Notes under the pieces: model-generated
Database searches by the model: none
Seen by the model: the letters and a program-made list of their open reading frames with translations, nothing else
What the model was told of the DNA's origin: nothing
Program-made: the position numbers and the translations under genes
Part shown: positions 53,246 to 62,292 of the stretch, one piece after another
Layout of the letters: each line of letters opens with the position of its first letter
How positions within the stretch are numbered: the first letter of the stretch is position 1
NCBI GenBank assembly: GCA_013178285.1
Contig: JABLXD010000002.1
Span: 1 to 64,000, forward strand
Length of the DNA: 64,000 nucleotides
Source of the DNA: Methanofastidiosum sp.
GTDB taxonomy: Archaea; Methanobacteriota_B; Thermococci; Methanofastidiosales; Methanofastidiosaceae
Direction: 5' to 3'

Positions 53246-54103
53246 TTAATTCACCAACCTCTCTATTGGAGTAATAAGAATCCCAGTTCCGCCCATCCTC
53301 TTTAATTTTTGGATTGTTTCGGATACCTGCTTTTCATCCACCACAAAGTGTGCTGCGACAAGGGATTCTTTTGAGATAACATGCATCACTGTTGGACCTC
53401 CAAGACCGTGGAATTCTTTTTCAAATAAAGCCAAGGATTTTGTCGGAAGGTTTACCATGATGTACTTTTTACCTTGTGCGTCTAATACGCTTCTTATAGA
53501 GGAAGATAGGAGTTCTATCTCTTCACTCTTTTCTTTAAGACTATCTTTATTTGCTATAAGAACTGCTTCTGATTCAATAATTTTAGATATCGGTTTTAGA
53601 TTGTTCATTACTAAGGTTGTCCCCGTACTCACTATATCTGAGATTAAATCAGATACACCAAGGTATGGGGCGATTTCAGTTGAACCCGATACTTCAATTA
53701 CTTTTAGACTAATACCTTTATTTTTAAAAAAGTTATCAGTTACATTTGGAAATTCTGTTACTATTTTTATTCCATCTTTTATATCCTGAAATGACTTTAT
53801 TGAAGAATTTTTAGGTGCTGCAACGGTGAGTGTGCATTTTCCAAATCCCATTTTTTGTAAAATTTCAACTTCTGCCTTTCTTTCCATAATTATATCAAGT
53901 CCAGTTATGCCTATATCGACAACTTGATCCTGAACATATTCAGGTATGTCTTGAGTTCGCACAAATACCGCTTCAATATTTTTTTCTTCGATAAGTGAAA
54001 ACAACTTCCTACCGCTATCCTCAAACTCGTAACCGGATCTTTTTAATATGTCAAGACAGGGGTTTGATAATCTCCCCTTTTTAGGAATAGCTATTTTTAG
54101 CAT
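53246..54103 (-). CDS. hisG: ATP phosphoribosyltransferase, long form
   Basis: From ATG 54103 the protein has about 285 residues. It starts LKIAIPKKGRLSNPCLDILKR, has VDIGITGLDIIME, the PRPP-binding segment VSTGTTL, and a C-terminal domain (GGPTVMHVISKES, RMGGTGILITPIERLV) found only in the long form that is inhibited by histidine without HisZ. GGAGG at 54111-54115 lies before the ATG, so the in-frame upstream extension (to 54175) is rejected as untranslated leader. It opens the histidine operon. Confidence 0.96.
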   Translation of the reverse strand: MLKIAIPKKGRLSNPCLDILKRSGYEFEDSGRKLFSLIEEKNIEAVFVRTQDIPEYVQDQVVDIGITGLDIIMERKAEVEILQKMGFGKCTLTVAAPKNSSIKSFQDIKDGIKIVTEFPNVTDNFFKNKGISLKVIEVSGSTEIAPYLGVSDLISDIVSTGTTLVMNNLKPISKIIESEAVLIANKDSLKEKSEEIELLSSSIRSVLDAQGKKYIMVNLPTKSLALFEKEFHGLGGPTVMHVISKESLVAAHFVVDEKQVSETIQKLKRMGGTGILITPIERLVN

Positions 54104-54110
54104 GAAAATA

Positions 54111-54203
54111 CCTCCGCCAAAAACGGCGTAATTAATGATGGTGAGCAGTACATGACAAAATAATAGAAGAATCAAACTTAACGTTTTCGTTAATTATGCC
54201 CAT
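54111..54203 (-). promoter_or_regulatory. Candidate histidine-operon attenuation leader
   Basis: After a TATA-like TATTTTAAA (about 54222-54230, minus strand), ATG at 54203 begins a 23-codon ORF. It starts MGIINENV and ends SCTAHHH, the three His codons (CAC CAT CAT, 54143-54135) being directly before TAA (54134-54132). After four bases a CGCC-GTTTTT-GGCG hairpin (54128-54115) forms, whose last G is the first base of the hisG GGAGG site. The start codon is about 23 bases past the TATA centre, so the leader could be translated without a 5' UTR. A dyad TTAACG-N4-CGTTAA (54178-54193) lies within it. Inferred: stalling at His codons when histidyl-tRNA is scarce keeps the hairpin open and hisG translated. 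Confidence 0.55.
54132..54203 (-). CDS. his leader peptide candidate (23 aa, ends HHH)
   Basis: The ORF reads ATG GGC ATA ATT ... CAC CAT CAT TAA. It has no separate family and would not be expected to have a function other than regulation. It is in a different frame from hisG and does not overlap it; the stop is 28 bases before the hisG ATG. A weak GGAG is three bases before the ATG, but a leaderless start is more likely. Terminal His codons make it comparable in design to bacterial hisL. Confidence 0.5.
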   Translation of the reverse strand: MGIINENVKFDSSIILSCTAHHH

Positions 54204-54299
54204 ATACTCCACATATGCTTTTTAAAATATCAATTTTTAAGCATTGTGGTATGTAAAAGAGAAAGTTTTAAATATACAATTAAGTCGATAAAAAAAGAA

Positions 54300-54374
54300 G
54301 CGGTCATAGTGTAGTGGTTAGCACCTGAGCCTTCCAAGCTCAAGACGCGGGTTCGAATCCCGCTGACCGCACCA
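54300..54374 (+). tRNA. tRNA-Gly (anticodon TCC)
   Basis: The cloverleaf has acceptor GCGGTCA/TGACCGC, anticodon stem TGAGC/GCTCA with loop CTTCCAA, T-stem GCGGG/CCCGC with TTCGAAT, discriminator A and encoded CCA (54372-54374). TCC reads GGA. A BRE/TATA pair (GAAAGTTTTAAATATAC at about 54260-54276) lies about 29 bases upstream. It is divergent from the his operon. Confidence 0.97.
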
Positions 54375-54482
54375 ATTCTTTTCTAAAATCAAAATATGAT
54401 TTAATTAAATTAGAATGGTTCATGTATCACTAGCTGAATAATTTTAGTAAAATTATTAAGCAAGTTTAGACAAATGCCCCGA

Positions 54483-55403
54483 TTATAAAATAAAAATAAT
54501 TACGGAAGTAAAACTAGACAATGCAATTAAGATCATACTCATAAAAATCATTTTGTTGATCCCCATTTCATGTTTTTTTGATTTCATTTTAGATAAAAAA
54601 ATGTAAGATATGCATATAGAGTAAATTGGAAGTAATAAATACAAATAACTTAGTTGCCATAAATTGAAAAGAGAATACAGATAAATTCCAAATATCCCAG
54701 TAATCAAAGAACAAATAGTAGAAAAGATTAAAATATTTTTAGGTCCAATTATTGATGCCAATGTTTTCTTTGTAACTAATCTGTCCGAATCTATATCTGG
54801 TATACCAGCAAGGGATACGCCTGCCAGTGAAGAAAAGAAAATAGGCATAGTTATGATCCAAATTATATTGGTATCAAGGATTCCTTTCTGGAAAACATAC
54901 CCACAGATAATAACATAGAATCCATGTATAAAGGCAACGTCCAATTCACCTAATCCCTTGTACGATAATTTTAAGGGCGGAGTAGTATAAGAAATCCCAA
55001 AAATAATCCCTATGGCTAAAAGAAATAATACTTGATGAGAAAAAAAAGTAATGTTTAACAGGTATCCAGAAAGAATCAAAAGGAACAGTGAAACAAATAT
55101 TAACGAAGTTTTCAATCCCTTTATTGAAATTTTATTTTCAACTAACATTCTTGAACCACCAGTGAATCTTCCTGGGGTTTTATTTAGCATGTCTGCTTCA
55201 AAATCATAGTACTCATTTGTAAAGACTGTTAGAAGTTCAATTAAAAAAATAATTAGATACCCAAAGACATAATTTATTGGAAGAAACAAATCATTAAATC
55301 TATAGAAAATCAAGGCTCCTAAAGAATATACTACAAGCGGCATAGAATAAAATTCCAATCTCATTATTTTAATCCAAGAAATAATTTTAGATTTATGCAT
55401 CAT
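54483..55403 (-). CDS. UbiA-family prenyltransferase, copy 1
   Basis: This protein of about 306 residues has eight to nine hydrophobic helices and both Asp-rich motifs: NEYYDFEADMLNKTPGRFTGGSR (NxxxDxxxD) and DIDSDRLVTKKTLASIIG (DxxxD). These coordinate magnesium and prenyl diphosphate in the membrane. The GRFTGGSRML segment recalls MenA-like enzymes that prenylate an aromatic ring. The acceptor is unknown; quinone-like carriers or lipids are candidates. It follows a second UbiA gene by about 40 bases. Confidence 0.85.
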   Translation of the reverse strand: MMHKSKIISWIKIMRLEFYSMPLVVYSLGALIFYRFNDLFLPINYVFGYLIIFLIELLTVFTNEYYDFEADMLNKTPGRFTGGSRMLVENKISIKGLKTSLIFVSLFLLILSGYLLNITFFSHQVLFLLAIGIIFGISYTTPPLKLSYKGLGELDVAFIHGFYVIICGYVFQKGILDTNIIWIITMPIFFSSLAGVSLAGIPDIDSDRLVTKKTLASIIGPKNILIFSTICSLITGIFGIYLYSLFNLWQLSYLYLLLPIYSICISYIFLSKMKSKKHEMGINKMIFMSMILIALSSFTSVIIFIL

Positions 55404-55442
55404 CAAATCTAGTAAAAATAAATAATCTTCTTTTATAATTCT

Positions 55443-56339
55443 TTATATTATAGTTCCTAGGATTATTGAGATTGAATAAATGGCCATAGACATGTGATAC
55501 AAAGGAAGGACTTTTAGACCTTTAGTTGGACTTGAATCCTTAATTATGGAGATGGTGCCAATCAATAACAGTACAAAAGGAATTAAAAATCCATAAAGAG
55601 TTACTTTAGGAAGGCTTGAAAGAAATATTATGGCCATTAAGAAATGAATAAAATTAAAAAATACAATCCAGATTACAGTTCCTTTGATCCCGTAAAGAAC
55701 TGTTATAGTATTCATTTTACGGACGATGTCATTTTTAATATCAATTAAATCATTTAATCCTAGATGAGATAATGCAAGCGGATAAAAGAAAAGAAAGAAT
55801 AACAATGCTACTTTGTCTGGAGCCCCAACACATAAATATCCTGCAACTGGAAATATGGCAAAATCAGTTCTCCCAAGAAGCTGTGCAAAAGGGAACTTCT
55901 GACTTCTCTTTTTTATCTGATAAAAGTATTCCATAAGATAACAGTAGAAATAGATCGACATGACGTAAAGAGAATTGGGAAAAGGAAGTGTAAGAATTAG
56001 AGAAACAGTAATAATAAAGAATAATAGGAATAATCTTAATGCGTTTTTTGAAGATATGTCTCCAAATGGCAAAGGTCTACTTTTATAGAGCCTCCAATAT
56101 AAAGTCAGTTTATCATATTCTACATCGCTTTTGTCAATATCTCTATCAATATAGTCATTTAATATCATTCCACCTTCAAATCCAAAAAGACCTATAAGTA
56201 TAGCTTTAATTACTAAAGTCCAGGAAAACCCTCCATAGTTATAAAATGCCAAAAATAAACCAGAGCAAAATATCAAAGGCCATGCAAACATAAAATGGGC
56301 TCTTGTGAGGTCAATGTAAGATTTGAAAGTTTGATTCAC
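55443..56339 (-). CDS. UbiA-family prenyltransferase, copy 2
   Basis: The 298-residue protein has eight to nine membrane helices, a first Asp-rich motif NDYIDRDIDKSDVEYDKLTLYWRL and a second motif GLNDLIDIKNDIVRKMNT. It differs from copy 1 across the cytosolic loops, so the two likely act on different acceptors. The start is GTG 56339 with AAGGAG upstream. The N-terminus (YIDLTRAHFMFAWPLIF) is typical of archaeal UbiA members. Confidence 0.85.
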   Translation of the reverse strand: MNQTFKSYIDLTRAHFMFAWPLIFCSGLFLAFYNYGGFSWTLVIKAILIGLFGFEGGMILNDYIDRDIDKSDVEYDKLTLYWRLYKSRPLPFGDISSKNALRLFLLFFIITVSLILTLPFPNSLYVMSIYFYCYLMEYFYQIKKRSQKFPFAQLLGRTDFAIFPVAGYLCVGAPDKVALLFFLFFYPLALSHLGLNDLIDIKNDIVRKMNTITVLYGIKGTVIWIVFFNFIHFLMAIIFLSSLPKVTLYGFLIPFVLLLIGTISIIKDSSPTKGLKVLPLYHMSMAIYSISIILGTII

Positions 56340-56411
56340 TAAATCTCCTTAGTTGAAGCAAGATGAAGGCCAGTTTAAATTATTAATTGTCAAATGGTAA
56401 ATTAATAAAAA

Positions 56412-59156
56412 TTATATTTCTTTCAATCCTAGCTTCGGCATCAAATATTTTCTTAATTCGTCTACTACGAATATCATTAATGCAAAAGGTAAAATCAGCA
56501 AAATTAATTCGGGCTCGATTGATGCAGTTCCAAGAAAAGTCTTAAAGAATGGAATATTTGTAAAGGCTATAATCAATATGATTTCACTGGCTATCCCTAA
56601 AAATATATATTTGTTTTTAAAAAATCCCATTTTAAATACGGAATTCCTAAGACTTCTACATCCCATCACATTGACTATTTGGCATATTATTATGGCAGTA
56701 AGACACATTGTTGTAGCTTTAAGATAAAGAGGATCAGTAAAAGCTAATTGTGCGCCCCATGTCCATCCCCCTTCTTTTAATACCCACCAAAACCCAAATA
56801 GTCCTGCTGCGGCTTCTATCGGGCCCACTAGCCCATATGATTTTAATATTAAAGGAACTGTAAGTAGTCTATCTTTTCTTGAGCGCGGGGGTCTTTGCAT
56901 AGTATCAATCTCCGCGGGCTCCGTTCCAAGTGCAATTGCAGGGAGCATATCTGTGCCTAAATCAATTGCCAATATCTGAATAACTGTGAGGGCAAGAGGA
57001 ACTCTAAAGAGTACATATACTATAAATGGAACTATTTCAGGCACATTACTAACTAAAATGTATGAAACAAATTTTCTAATATTATCATAAACGGCCCGGC
57101 CTTCAAGTACAGCTTCTACGATGCTCTTGAAGTTGTCATCTATAAGTATAACATCGGCAGCTTCCTTTGCAACATCAGTTCCTGTGCCCATTGATACCCC
57201 AATGTCGGCCTCCTTTAAAGCAGGGGCATCATTTACGCCGTCTCCTGTTACAGCTACAACTTCACCCATCTGTTTTAAAGCCATGACTATGTCAAGTTTA
57301 TTTTTTGGAGAGGACCTTGCGAAAATAATTTCTGGATTTGTCAATAAACTTTTCAGCTCTTCTGTGTCCATTTTAGAAACTTCGCTTCCCTCTACTACAA
57401 CTGGCGAACCTCCCTCAATTATACCTACGCTCCGCCCAATTGCCTCGGCAGTAAGTTTGTTATCTCCTGTTATCATTACTACCTTGATCCCAGCTTCCTT
57501 GCATTTCTTAACTGCCTCTTTAACTCCGATTCTAGGAGGATCTATCATGCCTACAAATCCCAACAATACTAGATCTTTTTCTACCTCTTCCGAATTATAG
57601 CTTTGTTTTTCACTTACTTCCCTATATGCAAGTGCCAAGGTTCTCAAAGCCTTTTTTTCAAAATCTTCAGCTTTATCGTGAAGATTTTTTTTATCTTGAT
57701 GAGTTAAATCAATTTCTTTTCCATTTTTCAATATTTTATTTGATAATCCTATAATCGATTCAGGAGACCCTTTAACGTATGCAATAGTTTTTTCTCCTTT
57801 GTATATTGTGCTCATCATTTTTCTATCAGAGGTGAACGGTATTACAAAAATTCTTTCTTCGAGCTGACATGTTGCATCTGTATCGATGATTTTTTTTGCC
57901 AAAACTAAAAGAGCCCCTTCCGTAGGATCTCCAATTATGGAATGCTTGTTTTCATTAAAAGTTATTTTTGAATCATTGCAAAAGAAAGAAGTTTTTAAAA
58001 GAGGTATAATAGACTCAATTTCTTTCTCTTCTATATCTTTCCCATCGAGCTGGAGTTTCCCTTCGGGTTTGTACCCAACTCCAGAAACATCATACTCTTG
58101 GTCATTAACAAATACTTTCTTAACGGTCATTTCGTTTTGTGTGAGGGTTCCAGTTTTATCAGTACAGATTACAGTTGTTGAGCCTAAGGTTTCTACAGAA
58201 TTTAAACTTTTAATCAGGGCATTTTTCTTTGCCATTTTCTGGGCCGCTATAGACAGAGTTAAAGTAACTGTAGGAAGAAGCCCTTCTGGAACATTTGCAA
58301 CTATGATTCCTATGCCAAAAATGAAATTTGCTGTGAAAGTATTTCCTAAAGACCAGCCAACTAAAAAGAATGTTACCCCTAAAAGTATGGCAATTAATGA
58401 GATATATTTAATAAAATAGGATATCTCTTTTTGTAGTGGGGTGGGGTCTTCTTTTATTTCTTGAGTAAGTCCTGCTATCTTCCCAAACTCTGTTCCCATT
58501 CCTACGGCAAAAACTATAGCTTTTCCAGAACCTGAAACTATTGTAGTTCCAGAAAAAACTACGTTTTTTGCCTCAAGTATACTTCCTTTAAAGGGATCTA
58601 CACTTCTTTTAAGAGATACTGATTCGCCCGTTAGCGGTGCATTATTGACTTTTAATTCATACTGCTCGAGTAGCCTTGCATCGGCAGGAACTTTATCCCC
58701 TTCTTTTAAAACAATGACATCCCCAACTACAACCTGATTTGCAGATATTTCTTCTTCTTTATTGTTTCTCAAGACTATGGCTGTCGGTGCCAATAGTTTT
58801 TTTAGAGCTTCAGCTGCTCTTTCGGCCTTATATTCCTGATAAAAAGTAAAAAAAGCATTGATGAAAATTACAACTACGAGCGCTATCCCAAGATTAATAT
58901 TGCCTTCCCCAGGTGCAAGATACTCACCTAAAAACGAAAGGCCGCTTGCGACCCACAATAAAATTGCAAAGAAATTGAAAAATTGTTTAAGGAGCTTAAC
59001 ATACAACGGAGTAATTCTTTTTTCTTGTATCTCATTTGGCCCAAAAGATGAGAATCTTTTTTCAACTTCATCTTTTGAAAGTCCTTCTTTAGAAGACTCA
59101 AGAGTTGAAATGGCTTCTTCTACCGAAAGCTCTTGGATATCCTTTATTTGCTCCAT
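56412..59156 (-). CDS. P-type cation ATPase resembling Na,K-ATPase alpha subunit
   Basis: The 914-residue pump has the full P-type set: TGES (about 176-179), phosphorylated Asp333 in CTDKTGTLTQNEM, KGSPE and MITGDNKLTAEAIG, and VTGDGVNDAPALKEADIGVSMG. Membrane motifs IVANVPEGLLPTVT (M4, Glu291), SNVPEI (M5) and AIDLGTDMLPAI (M6) keep the residues that bind cations in Na,K-ATPase. M4 here reads VPEGLLPTVT, near the eukaryotic VPEGLLATVT. It would pump Na+, K+ or Ca2+. It starts with GGGAGT upstream, seven bases after the stress-protein gene. Confidence 0.9.
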   Translation of the reverse strand: MEQIKDIQELSVEEAISTLESSKEGLSKDEVEKRFSSFGPNEIQEKRITPLYVKLLKQFFNFFAILLWVASGLSFLGEYLAPGEGNINLGIALVVVIFINAFFTFYQEYKAERAAEALKKLLAPTAIVLRNNKEEEISANQVVVGDVIVLKEGDKVPADARLLEQYELKVNNAPLTGESVSLKRSVDPFKGSILEAKNVVFSGTTIVSGSGKAIVFAVGMGTEFGKIAGLTQEIKEDPTPLQKEISYFIKYISLIAILLGVTFFLVGWSLGNTFTANFIFGIGIIVANVPEGLLPTVTLTLSIAAQKMAKKNALIKSLNSVETLGSTTVICTDKTGTLTQNEMTVKKVFVNDQEYDVSGVGYKPEGKLQLDGKDIEEKEIESIIPLLKTSFFCNDSKITFNENKHSIIGDPTEGALLVLAKKIIDTDATCQLEERIFVIPFTSDRKMMSTIYKGEKTIAYVKGSPESIIGLSNKILKNGKEIDLTHQDKKNLHDKAEDFEKKALRTLALAYREVSEKQSYNSEEVEKDLVLLGFVGMIDPPRIGVKEAVKKCKEAGIKVVMITGDNKLTAEAIGRSVGIIEGGSPVVVEGSEVSKMDTEELKSLLTNPEIIFARSSPKNKLDIVMALKQMGEVVAVTGDGVNDAPALKEADIGVSMGTGTDVAKEAADVILIDDNFKSIVEAVLEGRAVYDNIRKFVSYILVSNVPEIVPFIVYVLFRVPLALTVIQILAIDLGTDMLPAIALGTEPAEIDTMQRPPRSRKDRLLTVPLILKSYGLVGPIEAAAGLFGFWWVLKEGGWTWGAQLAFTDPLYLKATTMCLTAIIICQIVNVMGCRSLRNSVFKMGFFKNKYIFLGIASEIILIIAFTNIPFFKTFLGTASIEPELILLILPFALMIFVVDELRKYLMPKLGLKEI

Positions 59157-59163
59157 CTATATC

Positions 59164-59970
59164 TTACTCCCTTGACCTCCAAAACAATAAATTAGAGGGA
59201 GTCCTCCTAAGTAATTCTTCAGTTTCATTTCCGATAAGAAATTCTTTTAGAATATTCTGAGTCTTGGCTTTAACAAAAAGTATGTCATAGTTAGAAGCCA
59301 TTGTTTCATCAAGTATGCCGTCTGTGGCATGCTCACACTCTTTTATCACTAAATCAGTAGAAATTCCATTCTCTTTAAGTTGATCTATAAAAGAGGAGTA
59401 ATATTTTTCAGTTTCGATGAAAGCATTCTGCATTTCTACCTTGTCCATTTTTCCTTTAGGATTTTTAATACACCTTAAAACTGAAACCTTGAGATTTAAT
59501 GACTTTGAAATTGATTCAATTAAAAATATTCGTTCTTTGGCATGGTAGTCCTTGTTAGAGAGTGGAACTAATAATTTTTTATGTTGTTTTAGGGGCCTGA
59601 TTTTGACTATTCTAACCCCCATTACCGATGATAAGGCATATTTCATCAGCCTTTGAGTAAAACTACCTATGAAAAAAAGTCCATTTTCTTGCCTTTTTAA
59701 TGGGGTTACTATCAAATCAAGTTCTTTGTCCCTTATAATTTTGTTTAATTCATAAAGAATGTCGCCTTTAAGTTCTAATATTTCTGTAGATACATTCTCT
59801 TGGTTTGCTATTTTATTGATATATTCAATATTTTCTACAATTTCTTTATTATCTGTGTAGGGCACTAAAAATAGAGGCGCTTTTGAACACTTTGAAATCA
59901 AAATCGCATACATCGAAACTATTCTAACTTCAATACCCGCATCAACAATCAAAAAGATGCGTTTAAACAT
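59164..59970 (-). CDS. Two-domain universal stress protein-like protein
   Basis: The 268-residue protein has two UspA-like halves, the first starting RIFLIVDAGIEV and the second KKLLVPLSNKDYHAKE. Each has a nucleotide-loop type C-terminus, the first LFFIGSFTQRLMKYA and the second ILKEFLIGNETEELLRRTPSNLL. The G-x2-G-x9-G-(S/T) ATP motif is only partly kept, so ATP binding is uncertain. It precedes the ATPase gene and is likely co-transcribed, perhaps regulating the pump. GTTATATAAAC about 27 bases upstream indicates a leaderless message. Confidence 0.82.
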   Translation of the reverse strand: MFKRIFLIVDAGIEVRIVSMYAILISKCSKAPLFLVPYTDNKEIVENIEYINKIANQENVSTEILELKGDILYELNKIIRDKELDLIVTPLKRQENGLFFIGSFTQRLMKYALSSVMGVRIVKIRPLKQHKKLLVPLSNKDYHAKERIFLIESISKSLNLKVSVLRCIKNPKGKMDKVEMQNAFIETEKYYSSFIDQLKENGISTDLVIKECEHATDGILDETMASNYDILFVKAKTQNILKEFLIGNETEELLRRTPSNLLFWRSRE

Positions 59971-60005
59971 TAATAATATTTAGAAAAGGATGTTTATATA
60001 ACTTC

Positions 60006-60245
60006 TTATTTTTTAGAATATGTCATATAAGAAATAACTAATATTACAGCAACTACGACTCCTCCAAGTAAAATGCTTGTATTGAAAAAAACAGATTGGA
60101 TAGGGTCCTCTAAATTTGTAGAAGGTAATCTTATCGAACCTACGAATGATGTGAAGAGTATATAACCAATTACAAGGAAGGGAAGAAGCCTCCCCCAACC
60201 GGGACTTTTTGGACGCCTCTTGGGAATTTGATCAAAATTATCCAT
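60006..60245 (-). CDS. Small two-helix membrane protein (79 aa)
   Basis: The 79-residue protein has a basic, proline-rich N-terminus (KRRPKSPGWGR), one helix (LLPFLVIGYILFTSFVG), a short outside loop and a second helix (TSILLGGVVVAVILVISYM). I recognise no family. It is placed between the histidine kinase and the stress-protein gene on the same strand, 36 bases from the latter. Confidence 0.6.
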   Translation of the reverse strand: MDNFDQIPKRRPKSPGWGRLLPFLVIGYILFTSFVGSIRLPSTNLEDPIQSVFFNTSILLGGVVVAVILVISYMTYSKK

Positions 60246-60293
60246 ATTATTTAATCCATCTACAAGTTTATAAATGTTATAGGTTTTGAAAAA

Positions 60294-61979
60294 CTAGATC
60301 TTAGCACATTTTAATTTAATGATAAAAATAGTCCCTTTTGGTTTATTGTCTTCAACTGTAATTGTGCCACCATACCTGTCTATTGTCTTTTTAACGATGT
60401 AGAGTCCAAGCCCACTGCCTTTGCCACTGCCATAGCTTATACCTTCTTCAAATACATTATCTTTAATGAATTCTGGGATACCCTCTCCCGTATCAGTTAT
60501 TCTTATTTCACATATATTTTTTTTAGAAGATATGTCAACGTCTATGTTATCTGTTTTCCCATGAACAATTGCATTCCTATAAATATTTTCAAACACTGAA
60601 AATAAAGCTTGATCAGCTAGTGCGATTGCATTTCCGTTTATCTTAACCTGAATATGAATATTATTTGAAACTTCCTCAGCTACTTCGGATATAGACACCG
60701 GAATTAATTCTCCTTTAGCCATTATAAAAGATTCAAGTTCTCTTATTCTTTCAATTAGCCCAATACCACTATCTATTGAACGATTTAATCTATCAATTGA
60801 AGATTTATCATTCTTCTCCTCTAAAAGCCATAAAGAAGATTTCATGATAGTTAGTTTGTTTAAAAGATCATGCCTAAGTATTTTGTTCATTATCTGCAAA
60901 GTTTCATTAAGCTCTTCAATTTGATTATTTGATTTTATTAATTTATCTTCCATTTTTTTACGATTGGTAATATCATGTAGAGCAATAATATACCCAATTA
61001 AAAAATTTTTAGAATCGTATATATTTGAGATGTCCATTTCAAAAATCTTATTTCCTTTCACTAGATTCTTTTTATTGGCAAGCTTTTTAGAGGATAAATT
61101 AAGATATTCTTTGTTGAGTTCAGGCCATATCTCTGAGATCTGTTCTAATTTTTTTCCACAAATCTTACTACTTTCTAATCCAAGAACTTTTTCCATTGAA
61201 GGATTAATTTCAACAATTTGATTAAATCTCCCCAAAACAATAATTGCATCATTCATATTTTTAAAAACGTTTAGATATGCAGTTGGTACTATATCTAATA
61301 ATTGATATTTTGTGATTCCAATTAGTAAGACTAAACCCATTAGAGAAAAAGAAACTGAAGTAAAGTCTAACGGTGAAATAACTATTCGTGATAAATGTAT
61401 CAAATTTGCAATCCAAGTAATAAAAATAGCAATTATAAATGTTATTTTTTGCTTTCTATTGATTGAGTTAGATAAATTGAAGGATTGAAATAAATAAAAT
61501 ATTCCTATTATAATCAAGAAATAAAAATAGATAATAAAAAGCCAAAATAAAGGCCCATATTTTTTGCCAAATGCCAAAACTCCAGAAATTTCTATAAGAA
61601 AGATATCACTCCTGAATAGGTAATGATATTGATTAGTCCATACGATTATTAAGATAAGTAGTGAAAAAGAAGACATTAAAAAAATCAAACTTTTAGTAAT
61701 ATATTTTGATTTCCCAGAATACTCAAAGACAAATAATATCCATGAAACTGGGAATATTACAATAGCCATATAGGAAACGTTATCCCAAAATAATTTACTT
61801 GAAAGAGATATACTGCCAAGATTCAATAGATCTGCTAATGCCCAAAAAAATGCAGCAGAAATACAGACAGTTAAGTAACGACTTCCGGGAGACTGTTCTC
61901 TTTTTAGAAGAAAGAAGATTATTATGGATGACACTATCGAACTTAATAATAATGGTATTTGATACACTGTTAATTGCAT
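60294..61979 (-). CDS. Membrane histidine kinase with 7TM sensor and PAS domain
   Basis: The 561-residue protein has seven N-terminal membrane helices (about residues 5-230) like the histidine-kinase 7TM sensor region, a PAS domain (about 240-350), a helix with LRHDLLNKL in which His370 is the phosphoacceptor, and a catalytic ATPase domain (NIYRNAIVHG N-box, DTGEGIP G1, GKGSGLGLYIVKK G2). It would autophosphorylate and signal to a response regulator; none is found next to it. The HDLLN motif resembles that of euryarchaeal kinases. Confidence 0.92.
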   Translation of the reverse strand: MQLTVYQIPLLLSSIVSSIIIFFLLKREQSPGSRYLTVCISAAFFWALADLLNLGSISLSSKLFWDNVSYMAIVIFPVSWILFVFEYSGKSKYITKSLIFLMSSFSLLILIIVWTNQYHYLFRSDIFLIEISGVLAFGKKYGPLFWLFIIYFYFLIIIGIFYLFQSFNLSNSINRKQKITFIIAIFITWIANLIHLSRIVISPLDFTSVSFSLMGLVLLIGITKYQLLDIVPTAYLNVFKNMNDAIIVLGRFNQIVEINPSMEKVLGLESSKICGKKLEQISEIWPELNKEYLNLSSKKLANKKNLVKGNKIFEMDISNIYDSKNFLIGYIIALHDITNRKKMEDKLIKSNNQIEELNETLQIMNKILRHDLLNKLTIMKSSLWLLEEKNDKSSIDRLNRSIDSGIGLIERIRELESFIMAKGELIPVSISEVAEEVSNNIHIQVKINGNAIALADQALFSVFENIYRNAIVHGKTDNIDVDISSKKNICEIRITDTGEGIPEFIKDNVFEEGISYGSGKGSGLGLYIVKKTIDRYGGTITVEDNKPKGTIFIIKLKCAKI

Positions 61980-62115
61980 TGTCTGGCCTCAATATATTAT
62001 CAAATATTTATATCATCTGATAAAAATTAAATTTATTTTTTAAGGCTTTAGTATATTTTAAATTTATTCGCAAAAAAGATTGAGAATTACCCAAAAATTA
62101 TAATAATTATAAAAA

Positions 62116-62191
<76 letters not shown>

Positions 62192-62292
62192 TTATAAGAC
62201 TCCTTTAGGGTAATGCTTAAAAAATTTACGGTTAATTCCATGAAGATAGTTTTATAAGTTTCTTAAAGGTAGAAAGTTTCACCGGTGAACGG

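Noticed and set aside
54102-54155. Another small ORF (MYCSPSL...) overlapping the hisG start in a different frame
   Set aside because: No ribosome-binding site, no His enrichment; a chance frame overlapping the stronger HHH ORF.
53246-54175. Longer hisG starting upstream of 54103 with a hydrophobic 24-residue extension
   Set aside because: The GGAGG at 54111-54115 is correctly placed for ATG 54103, HisG proteins start at LKIAIPKKGR, and the extension lies in the leader with no ATG.
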